Positions 25,757 through 34,204 of a DNA stretch of 64,000 bases are shown here, piece by piece. This stretch comes from Natrarchaeobius halalkaliphilus. GTDB lineage: Archaea; Halobacteriota; Halobacteria; Halobacteriales; Natrialbaceae. The first letter of the stretch is position 1, and the number at the start of each line of letters is the position of its first letter. The stretch is taken from NCBI RefSeq assembly GCF_003841485.1, contig NZ_REFY01000003.1, positions 310,001-374,000 of the forward strand. Reading direction: 5' to 3'. The translations under genes and the position numbers were made by a program. The notes below the pieces were generated by a model that searched no databases, was not told the origin of the DNA, and saw only the letters and a program-made list of their open reading frames with translations.

Positions 25757-27280
25757 TTAGACCGGTTCGTCGGAGATGTTGATCGTCTTCGTCTGCGTGT
25801 AGGCCGTAAGCGTCTCGAGGGCTCGCTCTCGGCCGATCCCTGACTGTTTGTACCCGCCAAACGGCATCCCCTGTGGGAAGTCGTTGTACTGGTTGACCCA
25901 GACGGTTCCGGCCTCTATGTCCTTCGCCGCGGTCTGTGCGTCAGTGATGTCGGAGGCGATGACGCCGGCGGCGAGTCCGTGATCGACATCGTTGGCCAGC
26001 TCGATCATCTCGTCGTAATCGGACCAGGAAAACGCCCGGAGGACGGGTCCGAAGATCTCCTCCTGGACGGCCCGGTGATCGTGGTCGATCTCGTTGATGA
26101 CCGTCGGCAGGACGAACTGACCGTCACCGAGGGACTCGTCGTCGGGGACCGACCCACCCGTCACGACGTTCGCGTCGTCGCCGGTGGCGGCCGCGATGAA
26201 CTCGAGCGTCCGGTCGCGCTGGGCAGCGCTGACCTTCGGGCCGATGGCCGTCGACTCCAGAAGTGGATCGCCGGGACGGTACTCCGTCGCAACCTCGGAC
26301 AGCGCTTCGAGCACGTCGGTTTCGATCGCTTCGTGGACGAAGAGGCGGCTTCCGGCACAGCAGTTCTCCCCGGTGCTGGTGAAGATCGCACCGGCGGCGA
26401 TCTCCGCTGCCCGCTGTGGATCGGCGTCGGGGAAGACGACGATCGGGCTGTTCCCGCCGAGTTCGAGCGAGATGTCGGTGACGTTCTCGGCGGCGCTCTT
26501 CATGACGGTTTTTCCGACGGCGGTCGATCCAGTGAACGCCAGCTTGTCGATATCGGGGCTGCTCGTGAGTGCGGCGCCCGTCGGTTCGCCGCGACCGGTG
26601 ACGACGTTGACGACGCCGTCCGGAAGGAGGTCTTCGATCTCTTCGAGGAACGCGAGGATCGAGATCGGGGTCTGTTCGGCCGGTTTGAGAACGACCGTGT
26701 TGCCCGCAGCCAGCGCGGGTGCGAGTTTCCAGGAGGCCTGGGCGATCGGGTAGTTCCAGGGAATAATCGCCCCCACGACGCCGTGGGGCTCTCGGACGGT
26801 CATCACGGTTTTGGTGCCCTCGCTCGGGATCGTCGTTCCGTGATTGGCCTGGGTCATCCCGGCGAAGTACCGGTACTGTTCCGCGGTCCGTTCCATATCC
26901 CAGTGGGCGTCACCGATCGGCATGCCGTTGTTGAGCGTCTCGATCGTGGCGAGTCGCTCCGTTGCGTCTTCGATCCGATCCGCGATCTCGTTTAAGATGT
27001 TCCGTCGTTCGGTCGCGGAGTACTCGGACCACGTCTCCTCGTAGGCTCGTCTGGCGGCGTCGACAGCCTCGTCGACGTCCGCCTCCCCGGCCTCGGGCAC
27101 CGTCGCGATCGTCCGTCCCGTCGTCGGATTGCTCGTTTCGAAGGTCGATCCGGACGTTCCCTCGACCCACTCCCCTCCGATGAACAGTCGTGGCGTCCAC
27201 TCGAGATACTCGGCTTCGGCTCGCTCGTGGCGCTCTAAGACGTCGGATTTCGTCTCGCGTACTGATTTGTCCGAGGACAT
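25757..27280 (-). CDS. NAD(P)-dependent aldehyde dehydrogenase
   Basis: The 507-residue product is a full-length ALDH-superfamily enzyme: IIPWNYPIAQ, the KPAEQTP cofactor lysine (about 199), FTGSTAVGK, general-base Glu273 in LELGGNSP, nucleophile Cys307 in GENCCAGSR, and EEIFGPV. Similarity is to the betaine/lactaldehyde/general aldehyde group, which does not fix the substrate. Within this cluster it probably oxidises the aldehyde released by the aldolase (lactaldehyde, glycolaldehyde or similar; inference). Its promoter shares an 11-bp core with that of the SHMT gene. Confidence 0.93.
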   Translation of the reverse strand: MSSDKSVRETKSDVLERHERAEAEYLEWTPRLFIGGEWVEGTSGSTFETSNPTTGRTIATVPEAGEADVDEAVDAARRAYEETWSEYSATERRNILNEIADRIEDATERLATIETLNNGMPIGDAHWDMERTAEQYRYFAGMTQANHGTTIPSEGTKTVMTVREPHGVVGAIIPWNYPIAQASWKLAPALAAGNTVVLKPAEQTPISILAFLEEIEDLLPDGVVNVVTGRGEPTGAALTSSPDIDKLAFTGSTAVGKTVMKSAAENVTDISLELGGNSPIVVFPDADPQRAAEIAAGAIFTSTGENCCAGSRLFVHEAIETDVLEALSEVATEYRPGDPLLESTAIGPKVSAAQRDRTLEFIAAATGDDANVVTGGSVPDDESLGDGQFVLPTVINEIDHDHRAVQEEIFGPVLRAFSWSDYDEMIELANDVDHGLAAGVIASDITDAQTAAKDIEAGTVWVNQYNDFPQGMPFGGYKQSGIGRERALETLTAYTQTKTINISDEPV

Positions 27281-27303
27281 ACCCCACGCTATACAGTATA
27301 CTT

Positions 27304-27314
27304 ACAAATATCTT
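27304..27314 (-). promoter_or_regulatory. Core promoter of the aldehyde dehydrogenase gene
   Basis: The minus-strand sequence AAGATATTTGT occupies the TATA position, 24-34 bp before the ATG at 27280. The identical 11-mer is found at 28723-28733 at nearly the same distance from the SHMT start codon. Confidence 0.5.
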
Positions 27315-27447
27315 ATCCCGGCCGTCGGATCGACTGCCGCGAGATCGACCGAGTGACACGCCACCCGTTTCCACTTCCTTTCAGCGCCGTCGCGAACCGT
27401 CTCCCAGAGAGTCACCGGGGTTCCGGTGGTCAGACGATTCCGGGCGA

Positions 27448-28698
27448 TCACCGATAGATGGGATACACCGTACAGAGCGAGTCGACTTCTTCGGCTACCG
27501 TCGCCGCCAGCTCCTCGTCGTCGGGAGTATCGAGCAACTCGACGATGTGCGTCGCGACGGTTTCGATCTCGTCTCGTCCGAATCCACGAGTCGTCACGGC
27601 GGCGGTCCCGATCCGAATACCGCTCGTGACGAACGGCGAGCGCGATTCGCCCGGGACGGTGTTCTTGTTGACCGTGATCCCGACCGACTCGAGGGCGGTT
27701 TCGGCCTCCTCTCCGGTCAGGTTCGGGTGGGAATCGCGCAGGTCGACGAGGAGCAGGTGCTTGTCGGTTCCACCGCTTACGACGGAAAGACCGTGTTCGA
27801 CGAACACGTCGGCCATCGCCTTCGCGTTCGCGACGACCCGTTCTGCGTATCGCTCGAACGCCGGCTCCGTGGCCTCTCCGAACCCGACCGCTTTTCCCGC
27901 GATGTTGTGCATGAGCGGCCCGCCCTGTCCACCGGGGAAGATCGCCCTGTCGATTTCCTCTCCGTACGCATCGCTCGTCATGATGAATCCGCCCCGGCCC
28001 GCCCGGATCGTCTTGTGCGTGCTTCCGGTGACGAAATCCGCAACGCCGACGGGGTTGTCGTGGACTCCGGCGGCGATCAGGCCGGTGACGTGAGCGATAT
28101 CCGCCATATGGTAGGCGTCGACCGCGTCGGCGATCGCCGCGATCCGATCGAACTCGAATTCGCGCGGATACGCCGAGGAACCACTGACGATCAGCGCTGG
28201 ATCGCACTCCTCGGCCAGGGTCGCGAGCTCGTCGTAGTCGATGTATCCCGTCTCGGGATCGACGCCGTACTGCGTGACGTCGTAGAGCTGACCGGAGAAG
28301 TTGACGTGATGGCCGTGCGAGAGGTGACCGCCGTGGTTCAGGTCGAGTGAAAGGATTCGATCACCCGGCTCCAACGTCGCGAAGTAGACGCCCATGTTCG
28401 CCTGCGTACCGCTGTGGGGCTGGACGTTGACGTGCTCCGCACCGAACAGGGTTTTCGCCCGATCGATCGCGAGCTGCTCGACCCGGTCGACGTGTTCACA
28501 CCCGCCGTAGTACCTCGCACCGGGATACCCTTCGGCGTACTTGTTCGTGAGGACGCTCCCCTGTGCCTCGAGAACGGCCTCGGAAACGTGGTTTTCGGAG
28601 GCGATCAACTCGAGGGTGTTCTCTTGGCGCCTGCGTTCGTTTCGAATCGCGTCGAAGACTTCCGGATCCGTCGCTGTAAGCGCATCGCTATCCACCAT
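27448..28698 (-). CDS. glyA: Serine hydroxymethyltransferase
   Basis: The 416-residue product is a fold-type I PLP enzyme with NTLELIASENHVS, the YPGARYYGG motif, the HYGDHHV-like region and the PLP-lysine motif GSTHKTIRAGRGG. It interconverts serine and glycine with transfer of a one-carbon unit to tetrahydrofolate and can split some beta-hydroxy amino acids. The ATG at 28698 is chosen (MVDSDALTATDPEVF); a TATA element lies about 30 bp upstream. It begins the serine/glycine/threonine module of the window and probably works with the glycine cleavage system encoded nearby. Confidence 0.95.
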   Translation of the reverse strand: MVDSDALTATDPEVFDAIRNERRRQENTLELIASENHVSEAVLEAQGSVLTNKYAEGYPGARYYGGCEHVDRVEQLAIDRAKTLFGAEHVNVQPHSGTQANMGVYFATLEPGDRILSLDLNHGGHLSHGHHVNFSGQLYDVTQYGVDPETGYIDYDELATLAEECDPALIVSGSSAYPREFEFDRIAAIADAVDAYHMADIAHVTGLIAAGVHDNPVGVADFVTGSTHKTIRAGRGGFIMTSDAYGEEIDRAIFPGGQGGPLMHNIAGKAVGFGEATEPAFERYAERVVANAKAMADVFVEHGLSVVSGGTDKHLLLVDLRDSHPNLTGEEAETALESVGITVNKNTVPGESRSPFVTSGIRIGTAAVTTRGFGRDEIETVATHIVELLDTPDDEELAATVAEEVDSLCTVYPIYR

Positions 28699-28722
28699 GA
28701 TGGTAGTCGATGACGTGACACG

Positions 28723-28733
28723 ACAAATATCTT
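28723..28733 (-). promoter_or_regulatory. Core promoter of the SHMT gene
   Basis: The minus-strand sequence AAGATATTTGT lies 25-35 bp before the ATG at 28698 and is identical to the element in front of the aldehyde dehydrogenase gene at 27304-27314, which suggests matched promoter strength or common control. Confidence 0.5.
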
Positions 28734-28871
28734 GCGCTGACCGTTTCCGCCAGCCGTCCCACAGAAATCCCTCCAGCTGTCCCACGGACGTTTCTCCGAT
28801 TGGTCCTCAGAATTCGGTCGCACGCGTGGAGACCAGAACCCATATGTCCCGTTCAACTGTACTGATTCTCG

Positions 28872-29252
28872 ATGCCTCGAATCATCTCGACCGACGACGC
28901 ACCGGCCGCGGTCGGCGCGTACAGTCAGGGAACGACGAACGGCCAGCTCGTGTTCACGGCGGGTCAGATACCGGCGACGCCCGACGGCGAGATTCTGGCC
29001 GATGAACCGATCGGAACGCAGACCGAACGATCACTCGAGAACGTCGAAGCCGTTCTCGAGGCGGAAGGGGTCGGACTCGAGAACGTCCTCAAAGTCACCG
29101 TCTTTCTCGACGATATCGACGATTTCGAGGAGATGAACGACGTCTACAGCGAGTACTTCGAGTCCGATCCACCGGCTCGAAGCGCACTCGAGGTTGCAAA
29201 CCTGCCGAAAGGAGTCGGAATCGAAATCGAAGCGATCGCAGCACACGAGTAA
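28872..29252 (+). CDS. ridA: RidA family enamine/imine deaminase
   Basis: The 126-residue product is a typical Rid protein with GAYSQGTTNGQLVFTAGQIP near the N-terminus, TERSLENVEAVLEAEG in the middle and the conserved arginine in PARSALEVANLP. RidA proteins hydrolyse reactive enamines such as 2-aminocrotonate and 2-aminoacrylate released by threonine/serine dehydratases. The threonine ammonia-lyase gene at 35541-36770 is in the same module, a functional fit known from bacteria. A TATA-like CCATATG lies about 28 bp upstream. It diverges from the SHMT gene. Confidence 0.92.
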   Translation: MPRIISTDDAPAAVGAYSQGTTNGQLVFTAGQIPATPDGEILADEPIGTQTERSLENVEAVLEAEGVGLENVLKVTVFLDDIDDFEEMNDVYSEYFESDPPARSALEVANLPKGVGIEIEAIAAHE

Positions 29253-29328
29253 CGAAGATTCGCGTTTCGGGCGCGAGAACGCCTTTCGGCCGCGATTGTC
29301 GTCGTTTTACGGAATCACTCCAGAGCGC

Positions 29329-30765
29329 TCAGATCGTGTGAATCGCGCCGCCGCCGATGTCGAGTGCGGCCTCCTCGATTCCTTCGGAAAGCGTTGGATG
29401 GGCGTACACCGCCGCGGTGAGTTCGGAGACGGTGAGCTCGTTCGCGACTGCGAGGCCGATGGTCGCGACGAGTTCCGAGGCTTCCGGGCCGACGATCTGG
29501 CCGCCGAGGATTCGTTCGGACGAGTTATCCGCGACTATCCGGATGAAGCCGTCGCCGGCGTTCGACGTCAGGGCACGGCCGTTCGCCCGGAACGGGAACG
29601 TACCCGTTACGGGATCGTGGCCTCGATCGGCGGCGGCCGCTCCCGTGAGTCCGACGGTCGCGATCTCCGGATCGGTAAAGACGACGGACGGAATCGCGGC
29701 CGCCGCTCCGATCGGCTCGCCGGTCGCGATCGACTCGACGACCAGCGTCCCCTCTTCGCTCGCTGCGTGTGCGAGCAACGGTTCGCCGGCGACGTCTCCG
29801 ATCGCGAACACGCGGTCGTTCGACGTCTCGAAGCGATTCGGCCCCTCGACGAATCCGTTCGAATCGAGATCGATACCCGCGTTCTCGAGGGCCAGCGAGT
29901 CGGTGACGGGTTCGCGACCGACGGCAACCAACACGGCGTCACCGGCGATCGAGTCGGCTCCGTCGTCCGGCGGTCCGTCTCCGATCGTATCGAGATCCAC
30001 CCGGACGGAGCCGTCCTGGCGCTGGGTCCAGCCCGCCGCGGCTCGTTCGAACACGAAGTCGATTCCGAGGTCAGCCGCGTTGCGCTCGACCGGCTCGGTC
30101 AGCTCCTCGTCGTATCTGGGCAACATTCCCTCGAGCGCTTCGACGACGGTCACGTCCACGCCGAGTTTCGCAACGGCCATCGAGAGCTCCATTCCGATGT
30201 AGCCCGCCCCGACCACGACGAGTCGATCCGGCAGCTCGGCGAGTTCGAGTGCCTGTTTGGCGTCCAGTATCGGCTCGTCTTCGTAGGAAAAGCCCGGTAG
30301 CTCGATCGCACGACTTCCCGTCGCGACGATCGCCCGGTCGAAGCGGATCCGCTCGTCGTCGCCGTCCGCTCCAGCGACCGAGACGGATTTCTCGTCCTCG
30401 AACGTCGCCTCGCCCTCGAGGAGCGTGACGTCGTTTCGATCACAGAGCATCTCGACGCCTTTGGTCAGTCGACGGACGTTTCGGTCCTTCCACCGACGGA
30501 TCTCCGTGACGTCCACGCTGACGTCGGCGTGGACGCCGATCCGGTCGGCCTCTCGAGCGGTGTTCGCGACGTCGGCCGCGTGAATAATCGCCTTCGAGGG
30601 GATACAGCCGTGATTGAGACAGGTTCCCCCGGCGCTGTTTCGCTCGACGAGCGTCACGTCGAGGCCCAGTTGTCCGGCTCGAATCGCGGCGACGTAGCCG
30701 GCCGGCCCAGCGCCGATAACGAGCAGTTCCGTCTCGGTCGTCGGTGTCGTACTGTTCGGTGTCAT
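29329..30765 (-). CDS. lpdA: Dihydrolipoyl dehydrogenase (E3 / L-protein)
   Basis: The 478-residue product has the FAD motif LLVIGAGPAGYVAA, the redox disulfide GGTCLNHGCIPSK, the NAD motif VVGAGYIGMEL, the second FAD motif FAIGDVAGEPLLAH and the C-terminal dimer-interface HAHPTLSE-type stretch (YAHPTLSEGIEEA). It reoxidises dihydrolipoyl groups on GcvH or on E2 of 2-oxo acid dehydrogenases. It is downstream of gcvT-gcvH-gcvPA-gcvPB on the same strand after a 259-bp spacer rich in hairpins, so it may be expressed with the glycine cleavage system as its L-protein and may also serve the orphan E1-alpha complex. Confidence 0.93.
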   Translation of the reverse strand: MTPNSTTPTTETELLVIGAGPAGYVAAIRAGQLGLDVTLVERNSAGGTCLNHGCIPSKAIIHAADVANTAREADRIGVHADVSVDVTEIRRWKDRNVRRLTKGVEMLCDRNDVTLLEGEATFEDEKSVSVAGADGDDERIRFDRAIVATGSRAIELPGFSYEDEPILDAKQALELAELPDRLVVVGAGYIGMELSMAVAKLGVDVTVVEALEGMLPRYDEELTEPVERNAADLGIDFVFERAAAGWTQRQDGSVRVDLDTIGDGPPDDGADSIAGDAVLVAVGREPVTDSLALENAGIDLDSNGFVEGPNRFETSNDRVFAIGDVAGEPLLAHAASEEGTLVVESIATGEPIGAAAAIPSVVFTDPEIATVGLTGAAAADRGHDPVTGTFPFRANGRALTSNAGDGFIRIVADNSSERILGGQIVGPEASELVATIGLAVANELTVSELTAAVYAHPTLSEGIEEAALDIGGGAIHTI

Positions 30766-30865
30766 ACTATCGTTCGGTTACTCATCCGTCTCGATCGGAT
30801 GGTCGGAGAGCCACCGTGTCGAAGGTTCCAGGACAACGGGTTTCGTTCCCCGAGGTTCCCGGGAT

Positions 30866-30894
30866 AACGGGTTGTGGCTCTCGGACAACCCGTT
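30866..30894. repeat. Perfect 10-bp stem hairpin in the gcvPB-lpdA spacer
   Basis: AACGGGTTGT (30866-30875) and ACAACCCGTT (30885-30894) form a perfect inverted repeat around a 9-base loop. It lies within the spacer between gcvPB and lpdA and could act as a processing or termination structure. A second, shorter inverted repeat GACCGT-N6-ACGGTC is at 30925-30942. Confidence 0.6.
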
Positions 30895-30944
30895 GCGTGT
30901 TCGTCCGGCGATTCGACGAGCGGTGACCGTCTCGAAACGGTCTC

Positions 30945-31025
30945 GTAGGGACTGTTGCAAATCGTTTCCGGAGAAACCACGGACGAGTCGTGGCTTCACC
31001 GGTAAACCGTAACAACGTTCCCGAT
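30945..31025. repeat. 81-bp palindromic repeat element, copy 2 (divergent)
   Basis: This segment is an imperfect inverted repeat with stem parts AATCGTTTCCGGAGAAACCACG and its partner CGTGGCTTCACCGGTAAACCG, spaced as in the copies at 11024-11105 and 55229-55310. About 17 of its first 27 bases agree with copy 1. As in the other copies, its outer edge coincides with the TGA stop codon of a minus-strand gene, here gcvPB. Confidence 0.65.
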
Positions 31026-32455
31026 CAGCTATCGTCCAGTTGCTGCCAGGAGAGACGCGGGTTCCGGGCCGCGCTCGTCTGGTCGATCCGGCCCGCCGAC
31101 GTCTGTCGTGGCGCGTTCTCGAGTTCCGAGACGTCGTCGGTACTGGCCGCGGCGAAGGCATCGGCCAGCTGATCGAGCGTCGCTTTGCTCTCGGCTTCGG
31201 TCGGCTCGGTCATGAGCGCCTCGGTGACGTTCTCGGGCCACTTCGTCGTCGGCGGGTGAACGCCGTAATCGAGCATTCGCTTGGCGAAATCCGCGGCGTC
31301 CCTGTCGCCCGCGCTGGCGACGAACTCGTGGTGGAACGGCTCGAAGGGAATCTCGAGGTCGATCTGCGAGGCGAGGTAGTTCGCGTTGAGCACGGCCTTG
31401 GCGCTCGCGTCGCGAAGTCCGTCCCCGCCGAGACGTCTGATGTAAGCGTGGGCCTTGAGCAGGACGAGCCAGTTGCCCATCGCGCCGTGGACCTTTCCGA
31501 TCGTCTCGTCGGGTTCGAATAGCTCGTATTCGCCGTCGTTCTCGCGAACCTGCGGCGTGGGGAGGAACGGCGCGAGCCGTTCGCAGACGCCGACTGGACC
31601 CGCGCCGGGACCGCCGCCGCCGTGGGGCGTCGCGAACGTCTTGTGAACGTTGTAGTGCATGATGTCGAAGCCCATGTCGCCGGGTCGAGCGCGTCCGAGC
31701 AGCGCGTTCAGGTTCGCGCCGTCGTAGTACATCAGGCCGCCGGCGTCGTGGACGATCGTCGCAATCTCCTCGATGTTTCGCTCGAAGAGTCCGAGCGTGT
31801 TCGGGTTCGTCAGCATGAGCGCGGCGGTCGACTCCCCGACGGCAGCCGACAGCGCCTCGAGATCGACCCGTCCGTCCTCGTTTTCGGGCAGTTCGACGAC
31901 GTCGTAGCCGGCCATCGCGGCGCTTGCGAAGTTGGTCCCGTGTGCGCTCGTGGGGACGATCACTTCCGATCGGTGATCGCCCTCGTCGTTGGCTTCGTGA
32001 TAGGCCTTCGCGACGAGAATGCCGGCGAATTCGCCTGCGGCACCCGCGGGCGGCTGGAGCGTGACGGCGTCCATGCCGCCGATTCGTCCGAGGTACTCCT
32101 GAAGTTCGTGGTAGATCTGGAGCGTCCCCTGGACGCTGTCTTCCTCGCGGTCCGGGTGGACCGCAGCCGACGGTAGCGACGCGACGTCCTCGGTGAACTT
32201 CGGATTGTACTTCATCGTACAGGAGCCGAGTGGGTACGGCCCGCTGTCGATTCCGTAGTTCATCTGTGAGAGTCGCGTGTAGTGACGCGCCAGTTCCGGC
32301 TCGGAGAGTTCGGGTAACTCGAGTGAGTCCCGCGTGAGGTGGTCGGGGAGGTCGGTGCCGTCCACCTCGACGGTATCCATGTTTCGCTCGGAGAGCAGGG
32401 GCTCATAGCCCGCTGAATCGCTGTCGTTCCAGATCGTCTGGGTGTGGTGTTGCAT
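31025..32455 (-). CDS. gcvPB: Glycine dehydrogenase (aminomethyl-transferring), subunit 2 (P-protein beta part)
   Basis: The 476-residue product matches the C-terminal half of single-chain P-protein, the usual split arrangement in archaea. It carries the PLP lysine in HYNVHKTFATPHGGGGPG and the early GSCTMKYNP and AHGTNFASAAMAGY segments. With GcvPA it decarboxylates glycine and loads the aminomethyl group onto lipoyl-GcvH. The ATG at 32455 shares one base with the gcvPA stop codon, which signals translational coupling; a longer frame upstream is rejected because it lies inside gcvPA. The stop codon coincides with the outer edge of palindromic repeat copy 2. Confidence 0.95.
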   Translation of the reverse strand: MQHHTQTIWNDSDSAGYEPLLSERNMDTVEVDGTDLPDHLTRDSLELPELSEPELARHYTRLSQMNYGIDSGPYPLGSCTMKYNPKFTEDVASLPSAAVHPDREEDSVQGTLQIYHELQEYLGRIGGMDAVTLQPPAGAAGEFAGILVAKAYHEANDEGDHRSEVIVPTSAHGTNFASAAMAGYDVVELPENEDGRVDLEALSAAVGESTAALMLTNPNTLGLFERNIEEIATIVHDAGGLMYYDGANLNALLGRARPGDMGFDIMHYNVHKTFATPHGGGGPGAGPVGVCERLAPFLPTPQVRENDGEYELFEPDETIGKVHGAMGNWLVLLKAHAYIRRLGGDGLRDASAKAVLNANYLASQIDLEIPFEPFHHEFVASAGDRDAADFAKRMLDYGVHPPTTKWPENVTEALMTEPTEAESKATLDQLADAFAAASTDDVSELENAPRQTSAGRIDQTSAARNPRLSWQQLDDS

Positions 32456-33822
32456 TAGCTGAGCACCTCCTCGAAGGCCGCGGTCAGTTCGTCGATCCGA
32501 TGTTCGTTGACGTCGCTGACACAGAGCTGGATCGTCCCTTCGTCTATCGCGTGAACCGCGAACCCGTCGGCCGAAAGCGCCTCGACGACGGCGTCCGCGT
32601 CGTCGACGTGCGCCCGGAACTCTCGGAAGTGATGTCGATCGCGAACGGGAGCGGAGACGCCGTCGATTTCGTCGAGCCTGGTCGCGGTCCGTTCGGCCAG
32701 GTTGTGACACTGCTCTGCCAGCGACACGAGCCCGGACGGCCCGAGCGAGGCGGCGTGAATCGACGTCCGCAGGGCGACCCAGGCCTGGTTGGTACAGATG
32801 TTGCTCGTGGCTCGCTCACGACGGATGTGCTGTTCGCGCGTCTGGAGCGTCAGCGTGAACGCGCGGTTGCCGTCGGCGTCTTCTGATGCGCCGACAAGTC
32901 GCCCCGGTACCTGCCGGAGGTACTCTTTGCGGCAGGCAAACAGGCCGAGTCCCATACCGTAGCTCGCCGGCATGCCGAGAACGCTCGCGTCACCGATCAC
33001 GACGTCGACGCCGACCGACGCCGGCGACCGCAAGAGCGAGAGCGCCACGGGGTCGGAGCCCAGGCAGAACATCGCGTCGTGGTCGTCGACGAGGCCGCCG
33101 ATCTCTTCTAGGTGTTCTTCGATGACGCCCTCGGTCGTCGGACTCTCGAGGTAGGCCATCACCACGTCGTCGTCGATGGCTCGCTCGATGGCGTCCGGTG
33201 TCGTCACACCCTCTTCAGTTCGAACCTCCTCGACGGTGAGGCCCGCACCTTCGACGTAGTTCTCGAGGACGTCCCGCCGTTCCGAACGGAGGTAGTCGGG
33301 CACGAGGACGCGAGAGCCGCTCGTCGATCGAACGCGATCGGCCAGCGTCGCGGCCTCACCGAGTGCCGTCGAGGCGTCGTACATCGAGCAGTTCGCGATC
33401 TCGAGGCCCGTCAGTTCGACGAGCATGGACTGGTACTCGAAGAGCACCTGGAGAAATCCCTGCGTGACCTCCGGCTGATACTGCGTGTACGACGTGATGA
33501 ACTCGGATCTGAGCGAGATGTGGTCGACGAGCGAGGGGATGTGATGCGAGTAGTGTCCCCTGCCGAGAAACTCGACGGCGTCGTCGTTCCGAGCGAGCGT
33601 TTCCGTCAGTTCGCGGGTGACGGTCTGTTCGGTGGCTGCGTCGATGTCGAACTCGCCGTCGAATCGTATCGAAGCGTCGATGTCGAACAACTCGTCGGCA
33701 TCGTCGACGCCGACGGCCTCGAGCATCGCCTCCACCTCGTCGTCGGTGTGGGGCGCAAACGGCGTCCCCTTCCGCTCGTCGTCTGTGCGTGTCATGGTCG
33801 TGAGTTCAAGATTTCCGCTCAT
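32455..33822 (-). CDS. gcvPA: Glycine dehydrogenase (aminomethyl-transferring), subunit 1 (P-protein alpha part)
   Basis: The 455-residue product resembles the N-terminal half of P-protein: [14 protein letters not shown] near the start, [27 protein letters not shown] and [12 protein letters not shown]. It lacks the PLP lysine, as expected, and forms the heterodimer with GcvPB. The ATG at 33822 starts 5 bp after the gcvH stop codon; an ATG nine codons later (33795) is an equally possible start. Gene order T-H-PA-PB is compact and without promoters between genes. Confidence 0.95.
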   Translation of the reverse strand: MSGNLELTTMTRTDDERKGTPFAPHTDDEVEAMLEAVGVDDADELFDIDASIRFDGEFDIDAATEQTVTRELTETLARNDDAVEFLGRGHYSHHIPSLVDHISLRSEFITSYTQYQPEVTQGFLQVLFEYQSMLVELTGLEIANCSMYDASTALGEAATLADRVRSTSGSRVLVPDYLRSERRDVLENYVEGAGLTVEEVRTEEGVTTPDAIERAIDDDVVMAYLESPTTEGVIEEHLEEIGGLVDDHDAMFCLGSDPVALSLLRSPASVGVDVVIGDASVLGMPASYGMGLGLFACRKEYLRQVPGRLVGASEDADGNRAFTLTLQTREQHIRRERATSNICTNQAWVALRTSIHAASLGPSGLVSLAEQCHNLAERTATRLDEIDGVSAPVRDRHHFREFRAHVDDADAVVEALSADGFAVHAIDEGTIQLCVSDVNEHRIDELTAAFEEVLS

Positions 33823-33827
33823 CGTCT

Positions 33828-34202
33828 TCAGATCTGCTCGCTGTACTCGTCCGCATCGAGCAGGTGATCGACGGTGTCAGTCGTCTCGAGTTCGATCATC
33901 CAGCCGTCTCCGAACGGGTCCTCGTTGATCAGTTCGGGCCGGTCGATGATCTCGTCGTTCGTTTCGGTGACCGTTCCTGCCACGGGAACGTAGACGTCCG
34001 AAACGGCCTTGATACTCTCGACGAGTCCGAACTCGTCACCGCGTTCTAGGGTCTCTCCCTCCGATGGGAGCTCGACGAAGACGATGTCACCCAGTTCGTC
34101 CTGTGCGAAGTCCGTAATACCGATACGGACCGCGCCGTCTCCTTCGTCCACCCATTCGTGTGATTCTTCGTACAGCAGTTCGTCGGGAATCGTAAATTCC
34201 AT
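33828..34202 (-). CDS. gcvH: Glycine cleavage system H protein
   Basis: The 124-residue acidic product is a complete H-protein with N-terminal [29 protein letters not shown] and the lipoylation motif [10 protein letters not shown] with acceptor Lys65. It carries the aminomethyl group between the P-, T- and L-proteins in the cytoplasm. Its gene begins 2 bp after gcvT and is followed 5 bp later by gcvPA. Confidence 0.97.
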   Translation of the reverse strand: MEFTIPDELLYEESHEWVDEGDGAVRIGITDFAQDELGDIVFVELPSEGETLERGDEFGLVESIKAVSDVYVPVAGTVTETNDEIIDRPELINEDPFGDGWMIELETTDTVDHLLDADEYSEQI

Positions 34203-34204
34203 TC

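Noticed and set aside
27190-28350. Long plus-strand open frame opposite the SHMT gene
   Set aside because: Arg/Asp/Val-rich antisense shadow in GC-rich DNA; the opposite strand encodes a full SHMT with all motifs.
29194-30300. Long plus-strand open frame opposite dihydrolipoyl dehydrogenase
   Set aside because: Antisense shadow of lpdA; no start signals or recognisable motifs.
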